Positions 1 through 7,737 of a stretch of 64,000 nt of DNA are shown in pieces. Where the stretch lies: positions 62,001 to 126,000 of the forward strand of contig JAWKHS010000020.1 of assembly GCA_041394705.1 (NCBI GenBank), read 5' to 3'. A program made the translations under genes and the position numbers. The notes beneath the pieces are model-generated. The model did not search any database and was not told where the DNA came from. It was given only the letters and a program-made list of their open reading frames with translations. Within the stretch, counting starts at the first letter, position 1, and every line of letters begins with the position of its first letter. This DNA comes from Vicinamibacterales bacterium. Lineage in GTDB: Bacteria > Acidobacteriota > Vicinamibacteria > Vicinamibacterales > UBA2999.

Positions 1-98
1 GCCGTCGGGCCGAGCGGCTGCGGCGACCGGAGGTACACGAGGCCGCCGTCGCGGCGCTCCACCTCCACGGCGGCCGGGGCGAACATCGATCGACGCAT
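1..98 (-). CDS. Partial 5' end of an AMP-binding (feruloyl-CoA synthase-like) gene
   Basis: Reading the minus strand from ATG at 98 gives an open frame to the window edge that begins MRRSMFAPAAVEVERRDGG and continues through LRSPQPLG. A short N-terminus with FAPPAVEVERR...LRSPQPL is typical of feruloyl-CoA synthase-like acyl-CoA ligases, in which it precedes the AMP-binding domain. No catalytic motif lies inside the window, so the name rests on this leader alone. ATG at 86 (MFAPAA) is an equally possible start. The gene is divergent from the amidohydrolase that follows. Confidence 0.45.
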   Translation of the reverse strand, partial: MRRSMFAPAAVEVERRDGGLVYLRSPQPLGPT

Positions 99-149
99 CG
101 GGGGGCGAGCGTACCCCATGGCGGCCCGGGCGTGGGCCAACGGCCGTGG

Positions 150-155
150 TAGTGT
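150..155 (+). promoter_or_regulatory. -10-like hexamer TAGTGT, probably for a leaderless mRNA
   Basis: TAGTGT ends 7 nt before the ATG at 163, so transcription would begin at or next to the start codon. It also supports 163 over the longer in-frame ATG at 118, which lies upstream of the hexamer. No clear -35 element is visible. Confidence 0.4.
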
Positions 156-162
156 GCCGGGC

Positions 163-1500
163 ATGACGACGCGAACGACACGACACGCGCGTGCGCTGCT
201 GTGGGCGGGCCTCCTGCTCGGGACGGCCGGCACCCTCCTGTCGTCGGGCGCCAGTGCACGGGGCGCGGGCCAGCCCGGCGCCGGCGCGACGGTGCTGGTC
301 AAGGCCGCCCGCATCATCGACGGGCGTGGCGGAACGCCGATCGCCAACGGCGGCATCCTCATCCGCGGCGACCGGATCGAGCGCGTCGGGCCGGCCACCG
401 GCATGGCCGCCGACCGCGTGATCGACCTCGGATCGGCCACCGTCCTGCCCGGCCTGATCGACCTGCACACGCACCTCACCGACGAAGTGGGCACGAACTG
501 GGAGTCGAATCTGCTCACGACCACGCCGGGGCGCGCGGCCATCTACGGCGCCGTGAACGCGCGGACGACGCTGCTCGCCGGCTTCACGACCACGCGCGAC
601 ATGGGTCCGACGTGGCCCTACGTGGACATCGACCTGCGCTACGCCATCGACAAGGGATCGATTCCCGGGCCGCGCCTGCAGGTGGCCGGCAACTACGTGT
701 CGGCGACAGGCGGCGCCGGCGACGCGCGCCAGTTCTCGATCTACGTCGACGTGCCGATCGTGAAGAACCTGGCCGACGGCGTCGACGAGGTGCGGAAGGC
801 CGTACGCACGAACCTCAAGAACGGCGCGGACTTCATCAAGATCCTGGCCACTGGCGCCGTGATGTCGAAGGGCATCCCGCCCGGCGCGCAGCAGTACTCG
901 GACGAGGAGCTTGCGGTCGCGGTGCAGGAGGCGTCCCGCTGGGGCAAGTTCGTCGCCTCGCACGCGCACGGCACCGAGGGCATCAAGGCCGCCATCCGCG
1001 CCGGCGTCAGGACGATCGATCACGGCTCGATGCTCGACGACGAGGGCGCGCGCATGATGAAGGCGCGCGGCACCTACTTCGCGCCGACGCTCTACGTGGG
1101 CCACGCCATCCTGCACGACAACGACGCGCTCAACATCCCGGCGCACCAGGTGGAGCGCGAGCAGGCGATGCAGGGCACGCAGGAGAAGGCGTTCGCGATC
1201 GCGCTCGCGCACCAGCTGCCGATCGCGTTCGCCACCGACGCCGGCGTCTTCCCGCACGGCGACAACGCGCGCGAGTTCAAGCTGCGCGTCGACCTCGGGC
1301 AGACGCCGATGGCGGCGATCGAGGGCGCGACCCGGATCGCGGCCGAGGCGATGGGCTGGGACGACCGGGTGGGCACGCTCCAGCCGGGACGCTACGCGGA
1401 TCTCATCGCCGTCGCCGGCGACCCGCTCGCCGACATCACCGAGCTCGAGCGCGTGCGCTTCGTGATGAAGGGCGGCACCGTCTACAAGGGCGGCTCGTAG
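163..1500 (+). CDS. Secreted metal-dependent amidohydrolase (imidazolonepropionase / Xaa-Pro dipeptidase type)
   Basis: A 445-residue amidohydrolase-superfamily enzyme exported by an N-terminal signal peptide (hydrophobic ALLWAGLLLGTAGTLL followed by a small-residue cleavage region). The metal-site pattern is complete: DLHTHL after the first beta strand, Lys in FIKILATGA, His in ASHAHG, His in TIDHGSML and Asp in FATDAG. The C-terminal GRYADLIAVAGDPL motif closes the composite beta sandwich. Known relatives hydrolyse cyclic amides or prolyl dipeptides in the periplasm; the substrate cannot be read from the sequence. The ATG at 163 is preferred to 118 because the signal peptide starts there and a -10 hexamer sits just upstream. 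A hairpin follows the stop codon. Confidence 0.85.
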   Translation: MTTRTTRHARALLWAGLLLGTAGTLLSSGASARGAGQPGAGATVLVKAARIIDGRGGTPIANGGILIRGDRIERVGPATGMAADRVIDLGSATVLPGLIDLHTHLTDEVGTNWESNLLTTTPGRAAIYGAVNARTTLLAGFTTTRDMGPTWPYVDIDLRYAIDKGSIPGPRLQVAGNYVSATGGAGDARQFSIYVDVPIVKNLADGVDEVRKAVRTNLKNGADFIKILATGAVMSKGIPPGAQQYSDEELAVAVQEASRWGKFVASHAHGTEGIKAAIRAGVRTIDHGSMLDDEGARMMKARGTYFAPTLYVGHAILHDNDALNIPAHQVEREQAMQGTQEKAFAIALAHQLPIAFATDAGVFPHGDNAREFKLRVDLGQTPMAAIEGATRIAAEAMGWDDRVGTLQPGRYADLIAVAGDPLADITELERVRFVMKGGTVYKGGS

Positions 1501-1506
1501 CGTCCT

Positions 1507-1529
1507 GCACGACGGTGCGCACGTCGTGC
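1507..1529 (+). terminator. Hairpin directly after the amidohydrolase stop
   Basis: An 8-bp perfect stem (1507-1514 with 1522-1529, arms GCACGACG and CGTCGTGC) with a 7-nt loop begins 6 nt after the stop codon. There is no T tract, as is usual in very GC-rich genomes, so termination activity is inferred from position. Confidence 0.4.
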
Positions 1530-1569
1530 GCGCCCACTTGACAGCGGCCGGCACGAGGCGTAGAAAGGC

Positions 1570-1621
1570 GTTAGATGCGTCGATCGCCGCACGGCGAGGG
1601 GCCCGGCGCATCGGTCCTAAC
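1570..1621 (+). other. Nested inverted repeat, candidate structured RNA element
   Basis: GTTAG (1570-1574) pairs with CTAAC (1617-1621), ATGCG (1575-1579) with CGCAT (1607-1611) across an internal bulge, and TCGCCG (1584-1589) with CGGCGA (1592-1597) around a tiny loop. The structure ends 17 nt before the AAAGGAGG motif that precedes the small frame at 1654. I do not recognise a named riboswitch class. Confidence 0.35.
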
Positions 1622-1653
1622 CCAGGCCCCGGTTCGGAAAGGAGGATCACGAG

Positions 1654-1704
1654 ATGACCGAAGTCTCGAGCGGCGATCCCCCGGGCTTTCACCGGCCGTC
1701 GTGA
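1654..1704 (+). CDS. Possible 16-residue leader peptide or small protein
   Basis: ATG at 1654 is preceded by AAAGGAGG with an 8-nt spacer, the best Shine-Dalgarno match in the window, and encodes MTEVSSGDPPGFHRPS before TGA. The last codons overlap the left arm of a 9-bp palindrome (1692-1711), so ribosome passage would affect that hairpin. No family is recognised. It could be a leader peptide, a true small protein, or chance following a regulatory structure. Confidence 0.3.
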   Translation: MTEVSSGDPPGFHRPS

Positions 1705-1711
1705 CGGCCGG
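1692..1711 (+). other. 20-nt palindromic hairpin
   Basis: CCGGCCGTC (1692-1700) and GACGGCCGG (1703-1711) form a perfect 9-bp stem separated by GT. The stop codon of the 16-codon frame lies inside it. Confidence 0.4.
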
Positions 1712-1884
1712 GCCGTTGCCGCCACCTCGTCCTCGCGTCCCGAGTTGAGTCGCGCCTGTGGGCTGGATGCCCGCTCCCGTGCCGTCAGGCCTGGGGGATA
1801 GCGCTGGACAGGCTCGGTTGACACGCTTATGGCACGAGGAGCGGCGTGGCGCGGTGACGCTCACGCGGTCATGCGATCGTGAGT

Positions 1885-1917
1885 CGAACGGGCACCTGGG
1901 TTCCGGGTGCCCGTTCG
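1885..1917 (+). terminator. Strong 12-bp intergenic hairpin
   Basis: CGAACGGGCACC (1885-1896) and GGTGCCCGTTCG (1906-1917) are perfectly complementary with a 9-nt loop. It lies 82 nt before the S9 peptidase start and could end a transcript from the 1570-1704 element or be part of a leader; no T run follows. Confidence 0.4.
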
Positions 1918-1998
1918 CGTGTACGGGCGCTGGCGCCGGTGCGGTGGCGGCGGACGGGGCCTCGCGGTAGACTCCGGCGACCCACCGGAGGAGGCCGC

Positions 1999-4101
1999 AT
2001 GGCGCGTCGCACGATCGTCCTCGCCGTTCTCGTCACGCTGGCTGGCGGCGCCCCGCGCGCGCAATCCCCAGGCCGGCCCTTCGCACTCCCCGACTACTAC
2101 CGCGTCGAATCCACGGGCGCGACCGCGCTCTCGCCGGACGGACGGACCGTGGCGTTCGTGCGGACCGTCATCATCGAAGCGGAGAATCGGCGCCACAGCG
2201 AGGTCTGGACGGCGCCCGCCGACGGCTCGGCGCCGCCGCGCCGCCTGACGAATCCCGGGGTGTCGTCGAGCGCGCCGCGGTGGAGCCCCGACGGCACGCT
2301 GCTCGCCTTCACGTCGCGCCGTGCCGTGGCGGGATCCGCGAGTCCCTCGACCGCGTCGATCTGGTTCCTGCGCATGGATCGCGCAGGCGGCGAGGCGTTC
2401 CAGATTCCGGGCGTGGAGGGCACGCCCGTCTTCAGCCCGGACAACAAGTGGATCGCCTTCACGAAGGCCGTGCCTCCGGCGGCGCCGCGGCCCGCGGTCC
2501 TCACGACACCGTTCGAGGCGCTGACCGACACGCGCTTCACCGGCCGCATCTACGACTGGATGAACGCGCGCTTCGACGGCCGGGGCTACCTGCCCGATCC
2601 GCGCAATCCGTACGCGACGCCGCCGGAGGAGCTGTTCGTGGTCGCGCGCGACGGCGGCGAGCCACGCCGGCTCACGGCCCAGGGCGTCGACGTCCAGGCG
2701 CCCGCCTGGCGCGCCGACAGCCGGGCCCTCGTCTTCACGTCGAACCTGTTCGCCCGTGACGAGCACGTCTACGAGCGGGCCGACATCTTCACCGTGGACC
2801 TGGACGGGAAGGTCACGCGCGTGACCGACGACGGCTTCGACCACGACTCGGCGGTGTGGGCCGCCGACGGCTCCATCCTGGCGCGCCGGCAGCAGAACCT
2901 GAACGACGTCATCCGGACACGGCAGCCGTTCGGCTCGCCGACCGACGTCTACCGGTTCCCCCCGGGCGGCGGGGCCCCCGTGAACCTCACGGCGGGATGG
3001 GACCTGATTCCGAGCCTGCCCATGGTGGCGCCCGAAGGCCGGACGGTCTACTTCACCGCCGGCACGGCCGGTTCCACGCACGTCTTCCGCGTGGGACTCA
3101 CGGGCGGGGCCGTCGAGCAGGTGACCCGCGGAGATCGCCGGCTGTCGAATCTCTCGGTGGCCTGGGCGGCGGACCGCGTGGCGTACACGGCCGGCGACGC
3201 GACGCACCCGGCCGAGGTGTACGTCGCGGCGATCGACGGGTCGGGCGAGCGCCGGCTGAGCGGCTTCAACGACGCGCTGCTGGCCGAGGTCGCGCTGCGG
3301 CCGGCCGAGAAGGTCACGTTCCCGAGCAAGGACGGCACGCCGATCGACGGCTGGCTGATCCAGCCGAGCAGCGCGTCGGCCGCGTCGCCGGCGCCGCTCA
3401 TCCTGTCCATCCACGGCGGTCCGCACGGCGCCTACGGCAACGACTTCTCCGCGCAGTTCCAGTACTGGGCCGCCAACGGCTACGCCGTGCTCTACGCCAA
3501 CCCGCGCGGCTCGACCGAGTACGGCGAGACGTTCCTGTGGGGCACGTGGGGCGGCTGGGGCGGGAAGGACTACGAGGACGTGATGGCCGGCGTGGATCAC
3601 GTCATCGCCCGCTATCCCGTCGACGCGAAGCGCCTGGGCGTGACCGGCTACTCGTACGGCGGATTCCTGACCAACTGGGTCATCACGCAGACGCCGCGCT
3701 TCTCCGCCGCCATCGTCGGCGCAGGCATCTCGAACTGGGTGAGCGACTACGGCACGGCCGACATCCCGCGCACGAAGGAAAGCGAGTTCGGGGGCACGCC
3801 GTGGGACGCCACCGGCCTTGCGAACCTGCTGGCGGCGTCGCCGGTCACGCACGCCGGGAAGGTCTCCACGCCGACCCTCTTCGTGCACGGCGAGGCGGAC
3901 ATGCGCGTGCCCATCGAGCAGGGCGAGCAGATGTACACGGCGCTTCGCAAGCGGAAGGTCCCGGCGACGTTCATCCGCTACCCCGACACCTATCACGGGG
4001 GGTGGAGCGCCTGGAACACGGTGCACCGGTACCAGCACGAGCTGCAGTGGTGGCAGCGCTACCTGGCGGGCGAGCCCCCGTCGAATCGCCTGCCGCAGTG
4101 A
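1999..4101 (+). CDS. Secreted S9-family prolyl oligopeptidase-type peptidase
   Basis: A 700-residue serine peptidase (dipeptidyl/acylaminoacyl peptidase type). A short signal peptide (MARRTIVLAVLVTLAGGAPRA) precedes an N-terminal WD40-like propeller with repeated TALSPDGRTVAF / APRWSPDGTLLAF motifs, then the alpha/beta hydrolase domain. The triad is visible: Ser552 in GYSYGG, Asp634 in GEADMRVP and His666 in TYHGGWS. The HGGPHGAYG oxyanion segment is present. ATG at 1999 has CGGAGGAGG upstream; the longer frame from 1879 lacks coding character. Expected role is periplasmic breakdown of oligopeptides. It is convergent with the mini-asparaginase gene. Confidence 0.9.
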   Translation: MARRTIVLAVLVTLAGGAPRAQSPGRPFALPDYYRVESTGATALSPDGRTVAFVRTVIIEAENRRHSEVWTAPADGSAPPRRLTNPGVSSSAPRWSPDGTLLAFTSRRAVAGSASPSTASIWFLRMDRAGGEAFQIPGVEGTPVFSPDNKWIAFTKAVPPAAPRPAVLTTPFEALTDTRFTGRIYDWMNARFDGRGYLPDPRNPYATPPEELFVVARDGGEPRRLTAQGVDVQAPAWRADSRALVFTSNLFARDEHVYERADIFTVDLDGKVTRVTDDGFDHDSAVWAADGSILARRQQNLNDVIRTRQPFGSPTDVYRFPPGGGAPVNLTAGWDLIPSLPMVAPEGRTVYFTAGTAGSTHVFRVGLTGGAVEQVTRGDRRLSNLSVAWAADRVAYTAGDATHPAEVYVAAIDGSGERRLSGFNDALLAEVALRPAEKVTFPSKDGTPIDGWLIQPSSASAASPAPLILSIHGGPHGAYGNDFSAQFQYWAANGYAVLYANPRGSTEYGETFLWGTWGGWGGKDYEDVMAGVDHVIARYPVDAKRLGVTGYSYGGFLTNWVITQTPRFSAAIVGAGISNWVSDYGTADIPRTKESEFGGTPWDATGLANLLAASPVTHAGKVSTPTLFVHGEADMRVPIEQGEQMYTALRKRKVPATFIRYPDTYHGGWSAWNTVHRYQHELQWWQRYLAGEPPSNRLPQ

Positions 4102-4129
4102 TCGGCGGCGCGACGAGCGGCCGCGGCGG

Positions 4130-4615
4130 CTACGCGCGCTCGAAGGTGGCGGTCTGGCGGTTCTTGCGCACCTGGTCCCACGCGAAGTACTGGCCGTTCA
4201 TCGCCACGTAGACGCCGGGCGGGAGCACCTGCGCGAAGCTGAGTGCGCTGCCCAGGTTGAAGAGCCCGTCCGAGCTGCCGAAGGCGTACGGGATCATCGC
4301 ACCGGTGAAGACCACGGTCTTGTCCGGGAGCGCGGCGGCGGCCACCGCCGACGCCGTCTCCACCATCGTGTCGGTGCCGTGCGTGACGACGATCCGCCGT
4401 TCGGGACTGATCCGGCAGTGTTCCACGACCAGCGCACGGTCGGCGCCGGTCATGTCGAGGCTGTCGATCATCAGCAGGCGCTCGACCGCCACCGGCACGT
4501 GGGACCGGCCCTTCTCGAGCATTTCGGGCACGTGGGTGTCCTTGAAGAACAGGCGCCCGCGCACCTCGTCGTACTCCTTGTCGAACGTGCCACCGGTCAC
4601 GAGGATGCGGATCAT
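4130..4615 (-). CDS. Mini-asparaginase (N-terminal asparaginase domain only)
   Basis: A 161-residue protein corresponding only to the N-terminal domain of L-asparaginases. It starts MIRILVTGGTFDKEY, where TGGTFD carries the nucleophile threonine, and has VVTHGTDTMVETA (the THGTDT motif) and VFTGAMIPYAF. Full asparaginases are about 330 residues; here the C-terminal domain is absent and the frame ends normally at TAG, so this is a recognised short family rather than a truncation. Activity and substrate are uncertain. The start is taken where homology begins; a G-rich array begins a few nucleotides upstream on the other side of the ATG. Divergent from the YciI gene. Confidence 0.75.
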   Translation of the reverse strand: MIRILVTGGTFDKEYDEVRGRLFFKDTHVPEMLEKGRSHVPVAVERLLMIDSLDMTGADRALVVEHCRISPERRIVVTHGTDTMVETASAVAAAALPDKTVVFTGAMIPYAFGSSDGLFNLGSALSFAQVLPPGVYVAMNGQYFAWDQVRKNRQTATFERA

Positions 4616-4619
4616 TGGC

Positions 4620-4737
4620 GGGGCTCGGGGCTCGGAGTCGGGGGTTCGGCGGCAACCTGCCGTCGTGGCGCGGGAGGCATGGAATAATTCAGCGTCGTCA
4701 CGGGCCGTCGGCTCTGTCGTTCCGAGCCCCGAGCCCC
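4620..4737. repeat. 17-bp perfect inverted repeat made of GGGGCTC units, flanking a divergent promoter region
   Basis: The arm at 4620-4636 (GGGGCTCGGGGCTCGGA) is exactly complementary to 4721-4737, with 84 nt between. Further G-rich or C-rich units extend each arm (to about 4649 and 4753). The arms lie 4 nt from the asparaginase ATG and 17 nt from the YciI ATG, so both leaders would contain an arm. Confidence 0.7.
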
Positions 4738-4754
4738 GGGACCCGGGACCCGCC

Positions 4755-5066
4755 ATGTACGCCATCGCCATTGTCCGCTATCGCCGGCCCATCCAGGAAG
4801 TGGAGGCCGTCACCCCCGAGCACCGCAAGTACCTGCACCAGTTGAAGGCCGAGGGCCGCCTGGTGGCGTCCGGGCCAATGGACCCGCGCTACGGCGGCAT
4901 CTTCCTGTTGAAGGTGTCGGACGACAACCCGCAGCGCGACCTCGACGCCATCCGGGACGGGGATCCGTTCTACACGCACCACATCGCGCAGTACGAGCTG
5001 ATGGCGTGGAACGTGGTCGTCGGCAAGGAAGACCTGGACCGGATCGCCGCCCCGCCGTCCGCCTGA
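4755..5066 (+). CDS. YciI family protein
   Basis: A 103-residue protein with the ferredoxin-like YciI fold: MYAIAIVRYRRP, the conserved HRKYLHQLKAEGRLVASGP segment (His and the Asp/Ser-Gly-Pro region line the putative active site), then DPFYTHHIAQYELMAWNVV. Members are small cytosolic proteins of mostly unknown function related to muconolactone isomerase-like enzymes. The start is fixed by homology; longer upstream frames read through the inverted repeat and are not coding. It converges on the GGDEF-EAL gene. Confidence 0.8.
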   Translation: MYAIAIVRYRRPIQEVEAVTPEHRKYLHQLKAEGRLVASGPMDPRYGGIFLLKVSDDNPQRDLDAIRDGDPFYTHHIAQYELMAWNVVVGKEDLDRIAAPPSA

Positions 5067-5115
5067 TCACGGCGGCGCCGACGCCATCCGCCGCGCGCCT
5101 CCTGCGCGCCGGGAC

Positions 5116-7608
5116 TCAGACCACCGCGACGGCCGAACGCCGGCGGGTGCCGCTCGCGCGCCGCGGGGGCACCTGGATGGGCGGCGGCCCGTCGGCCGGC
5201 GGCGCGGACGGCTTGGCGAAGTAGTAGCCCTGCCCCGACTGGCAGCCGAGCTCGCGCAGGTAGTCCACGTGCTCGGCGGTCTCGGTGCCCTCGGCGACGA
5301 TCTCGAGGCCGAGCGTACGCGCGAGCCCGACCACGAGCTTCACGATCTCCCGCTTGTCCTCGTCGGTGCCGATGCCGGTCACGAACGACCTGTCGATCTT
5401 CAGGACGTCGAGCGGCAGCGCCTGCAGGTAGCTGAGCGAGCTGTACCCGGTGCCGAAGTCGTCCAGGCTGATGCGGACGCCGAGGCGGCGCAGGTGGGCC
5501 AGGACCGAGCGCGCGCGCGCCGGGTCCTTGATGGCCGCGCCCTCGGTGATCTCCAGCCGCAGGCTCGCCGGAGGACAGCCCGTCTCCTTCAGCGTGCCCG
5601 TGACGCGCTGGACCAGCGCCTCCTGCGCGAACGCCTTGGCCGACAGGTTCACCGAGACCGTGAAGGTCGGCGCCACGACCCCGGCACGCCGCCAGGCCGC
5701 GACCTGGCGGCAGGACTCGGCGAGCACCCACTCGTCGATCTGGGTGTTGAGTCCGACCTCTTCCGCGACGTCGAAGAACTCGCCGGGCATGACCAGGCCG
5801 CGCCCGGGGTGCTGCCAGCGGACGAGCGACTCCACGCCGACCACGGCGAACGTCTCGAGCGACACGATGGGCTGGTACCACACGACGAACTCGCGGCGAT
5901 CCACGGCGCGGCGGAGATCGGTCTCGAGCCGGAGGCGGCGCACGGCCTCCTCGTGCAGGGCCGCGTCGAACACCGAGTAGCCGCCGCCGCTGTGCTTGGC
6001 GCGGTACATCGCCAGGTCCGCGTCGCGGATGATGTCCTCGCCGGAGCGATGGGCGTCGGTGGCGACGGCCACGCCGATGCTGGCCGTCGTGAACACGTCC
6101 TGTCCGTCGAGCGAGAGCGGCTGGCTGGCCGCCAGCTGGACGCGCTCGGCCACGCGCACCGCGTCGATGGGCGCGCGGATGGCGTCGAGGAGCACCGCGA
6201 ACTCGTCGCCGCCGAAGCGCGCCAGCGTGGGCTCGGGCACGGTGCCCGCGCCGGGCATCCGCGACACGACGTCCTCGGCGCGCACGGCCGCGGCGAGCCG
6301 CTCGGCGAACATCATCAGCAGCCGGTCGCCGGCCGTGTGGCCCAGGCTGTCGTTCACGTGCTTGAAGCGGTCGAGGTCCACGAAGAGGACGGCGAACTGG
6401 TAGTCCTTCCGTCGCGCCCGCCGGGCCAGCGCCCGATCGAGCCGGTCCTTGAAGTGGGAGCGGTTGGGCAGCTGCGTCAGGTGGTCGTGGATGGCGTCGT
6501 GCACGAGGCGGTCGTGAGCGCTCCGCAGGCTGACGCTCATCGCATTGAACGCCCGGGCCACCGTGACCGCCTCGGCCGTGCCGCGCTCCGGCAGCTCGCG
6601 CGTCAGGTTGCCCCTGGCGATCTCGATGGCCGCCGTGGCGATGTCGCGCAGCGGGCGGGTGAGATGGCGGCTCAGCAGCACGCCGCCCGCGAGGGCGAGC
6701 GCGAGCGCCACGAGGCCCGCCACCGCGAAGCGTACCGAGAGACCGTCGAGGAAGCGCTGGGTCGACGCCCAGTCCGACAGCACGAGCAGCTGGACGTCGT
6801 CGCCGCCGGGCAGGTTGCGCTCCAGCGGGAACACGCCCGCCACGAACTGCCGGCCGCCGAGCGTCAGGGCGTCGTCGCGGACCCCTTCGGCGGTCATCGT
6901 CGCCCGCGCCAGTCCGTCGGCGTCGATCGCGCTGCCGCTGGCGAAGCTCGCGGCCACGGGCCGGCCATGCACCACCAGCGCGAGGTCCACGCGCGCCAGG
7001 CGCGCCATCTCCCGGACCACGTCGTCGGTGATGCGCGAGCCGACGACCAGCGTCCCGGCCACCCGGCCGTCCAGCCGCACGGGCACCGCCGAGGCGAGAT
7101 ACAGGTCGTTGCCCCGCGGGACGAGCGCGCCCGTCGACGTGCCGGACAGGGCCCGGTGCTGGGCATCGCGCATCACGGGCGCGGCGCTGCCCGTGGGGTC
7201 CGTCCAGCCCGCCGTGCCGAGCCACGTTCCAGCCGGATCGGCGATGACCACGAAGTCCGCGTGGGTCGGCGCCCGCTGCGCCGCCGCCGCGGCGGCGCCC
7301 GCCTGCCGGCTCGGCCACGCGAGCAGTCCCCGCATGCCGGGGCTGGCGGCGGCAAGGTCGGCCAGGTCCGTCATCGCGTCCATGCGCAGGTCCACCACGC
7401 CCTGCAGGACGGCGCGGGCCATGTGCAGTTCCGCGGCGACGCGGTCCTCGGACTGCGCGTTCACCACCCTCAGCGTGGCGACGAGGACGGCACCGAGGGC
7501 CGCGGCCACGAGGAGCGCCACCGCCGCGGCGACGCGCGCCTCGAGACGGCGGTGCCACGGAAGCGCATCGAACGCAACCGCGGGGGCGGCGGCCGGAGTG
7601 GCAGGCAT
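5116..7608 (-). CDS. Membrane GGDEF-EAL cyclic-di-GMP enzyme with HAMP
   Basis: About 830 residues. Transmembrane helix one (around 24-48) and two (around 293-313) flank a 240-residue periplasmic sensor region, followed by HAMP (PLRDIATAAIEIARGNL), a GGDEF domain with intact RFGGDEFAV, and an EAL domain. The EAL signature reads VESLVRW, and NLSAK, LEITEG, LDDFGTGYSS, LKIDRSF and AEGTET are all present, so both diguanylate cyclase and phosphodiesterase chemistry look possible. About 12 extra residues precede RFGGDEF. The start at 7608 (MPATPAAAP) is preferred; 7644 is an alternative. The periplasmic ligand is unknown. Confidence 0.88.
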   Translation of the reverse strand: MPATPAAAPAVAFDALPWHRRLEARVAAAVALLVAAALGAVLVATLRVVNAQSEDRVAAELHMARAVLQGVVDLRMDAMTDLADLAAASPGMRGLLAWPSRQAGAAAAAAQRAPTHADFVVIADPAGTWLGTAGWTDPTGSAAPVMRDAQHRALSGTSTGALVPRGNDLYLASAVPVRLDGRVAGTLVVGSRITDDVVREMARLARVDLALVVHGRPVAASFASGSAIDADGLARATMTAEGVRDDALTLGGRQFVAGVFPLERNLPGGDDVQLLVLSDWASTQRFLDGLSVRFAVAGLVALALALAGGVLLSRHLTRPLRDIATAAIEIARGNLTRELPERGTAEAVTVARAFNAMSVSLRSAHDRLVHDAIHDHLTQLPNRSHFKDRLDRALARRARRKDYQFAVLFVDLDRFKHVNDSLGHTAGDRLLMMFAERLAAAVRAEDVVSRMPGAGTVPEPTLARFGGDEFAVLLDAIRAPIDAVRVAERVQLAASQPLSLDGQDVFTTASIGVAVATDAHRSGEDIIRDADLAMYRAKHSGGGYSVFDAALHEEAVRRLRLETDLRRAVDRREFVVWYQPIVSLETFAVVGVESLVRWQHPGRGLVMPGEFFDVAEEVGLNTQIDEWVLAESCRQVAAWRRAGVVAPTFTVSVNLSAKAFAQEALVQRVTGTLKETGCPPASLRLEITEGAAIKDPARARSVLAHLRRLGVRISLDDFGTGYSSLSYLQALPLDVLKIDRSFVTGIGTDEDKREIVKLVVGLARTLGLEIVAEGTETAEHVDYLRELGCQSGQGYYFAKPSAPPADGPPPIQVPPRRASGTRRRSAVAVV

Positions 7609-7723
7609 GAGCGGGGGACCGGAGGGGCACGCCCGCGCGTCCATACGCCGCGGCGGACGTGCCCTTGGTTGATATATCGGGCGGGGCGGGCGCCGTTGTA
7701 GGCAGCGCCTGCACGCGGACTGC

Positions 7724-7729
7724 TAGGAT
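7724..7729 (+). promoter_or_regulatory. -10-like hexamer TAGGAT, 8 nt before the start codon
   Basis: The hexamer is separated by 8 nt from ATG 7738, which lacks a Shine-Dalgarno motif, consistent with leaderless transcription. Confidence 0.4.
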
Positions 7730-7737
7730 TTCGCACT

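Larger units (their letters stand above)
1501..1998. other. 498-nt intergenic region rich in hairpins, no ordinary gene
   Basis: No protein of normal length with coding character is visible. The stretch holds a terminator-like hairpin (1507-1529), a nested inverted repeat (1570-1621), an unusually strong Shine-Dalgarno followed by a 16-codon frame (1654-1704), a palindrome overlapping the end of that frame (1692-1711) and a 12-bp stem (1885-1917). A TAGACT hexamer at about 1967 could serve the next gene. This arrangement suggests a small RNA or a structured leader rather than empty sequence. Confidence 0.5.

Noticed and set aside
1861..4038. A 725-codon open frame antisense to the S9 peptidase, and similar long antisense frames across the window (for example 37181-39001, 49676-51805, 51956-54700)
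   Set aside because: In 70% GC DNA the antisense frame of a real gene stays open; these translate to Arg/Ala/Gly/His-rich text without motifs, while the other strand carries complete families.
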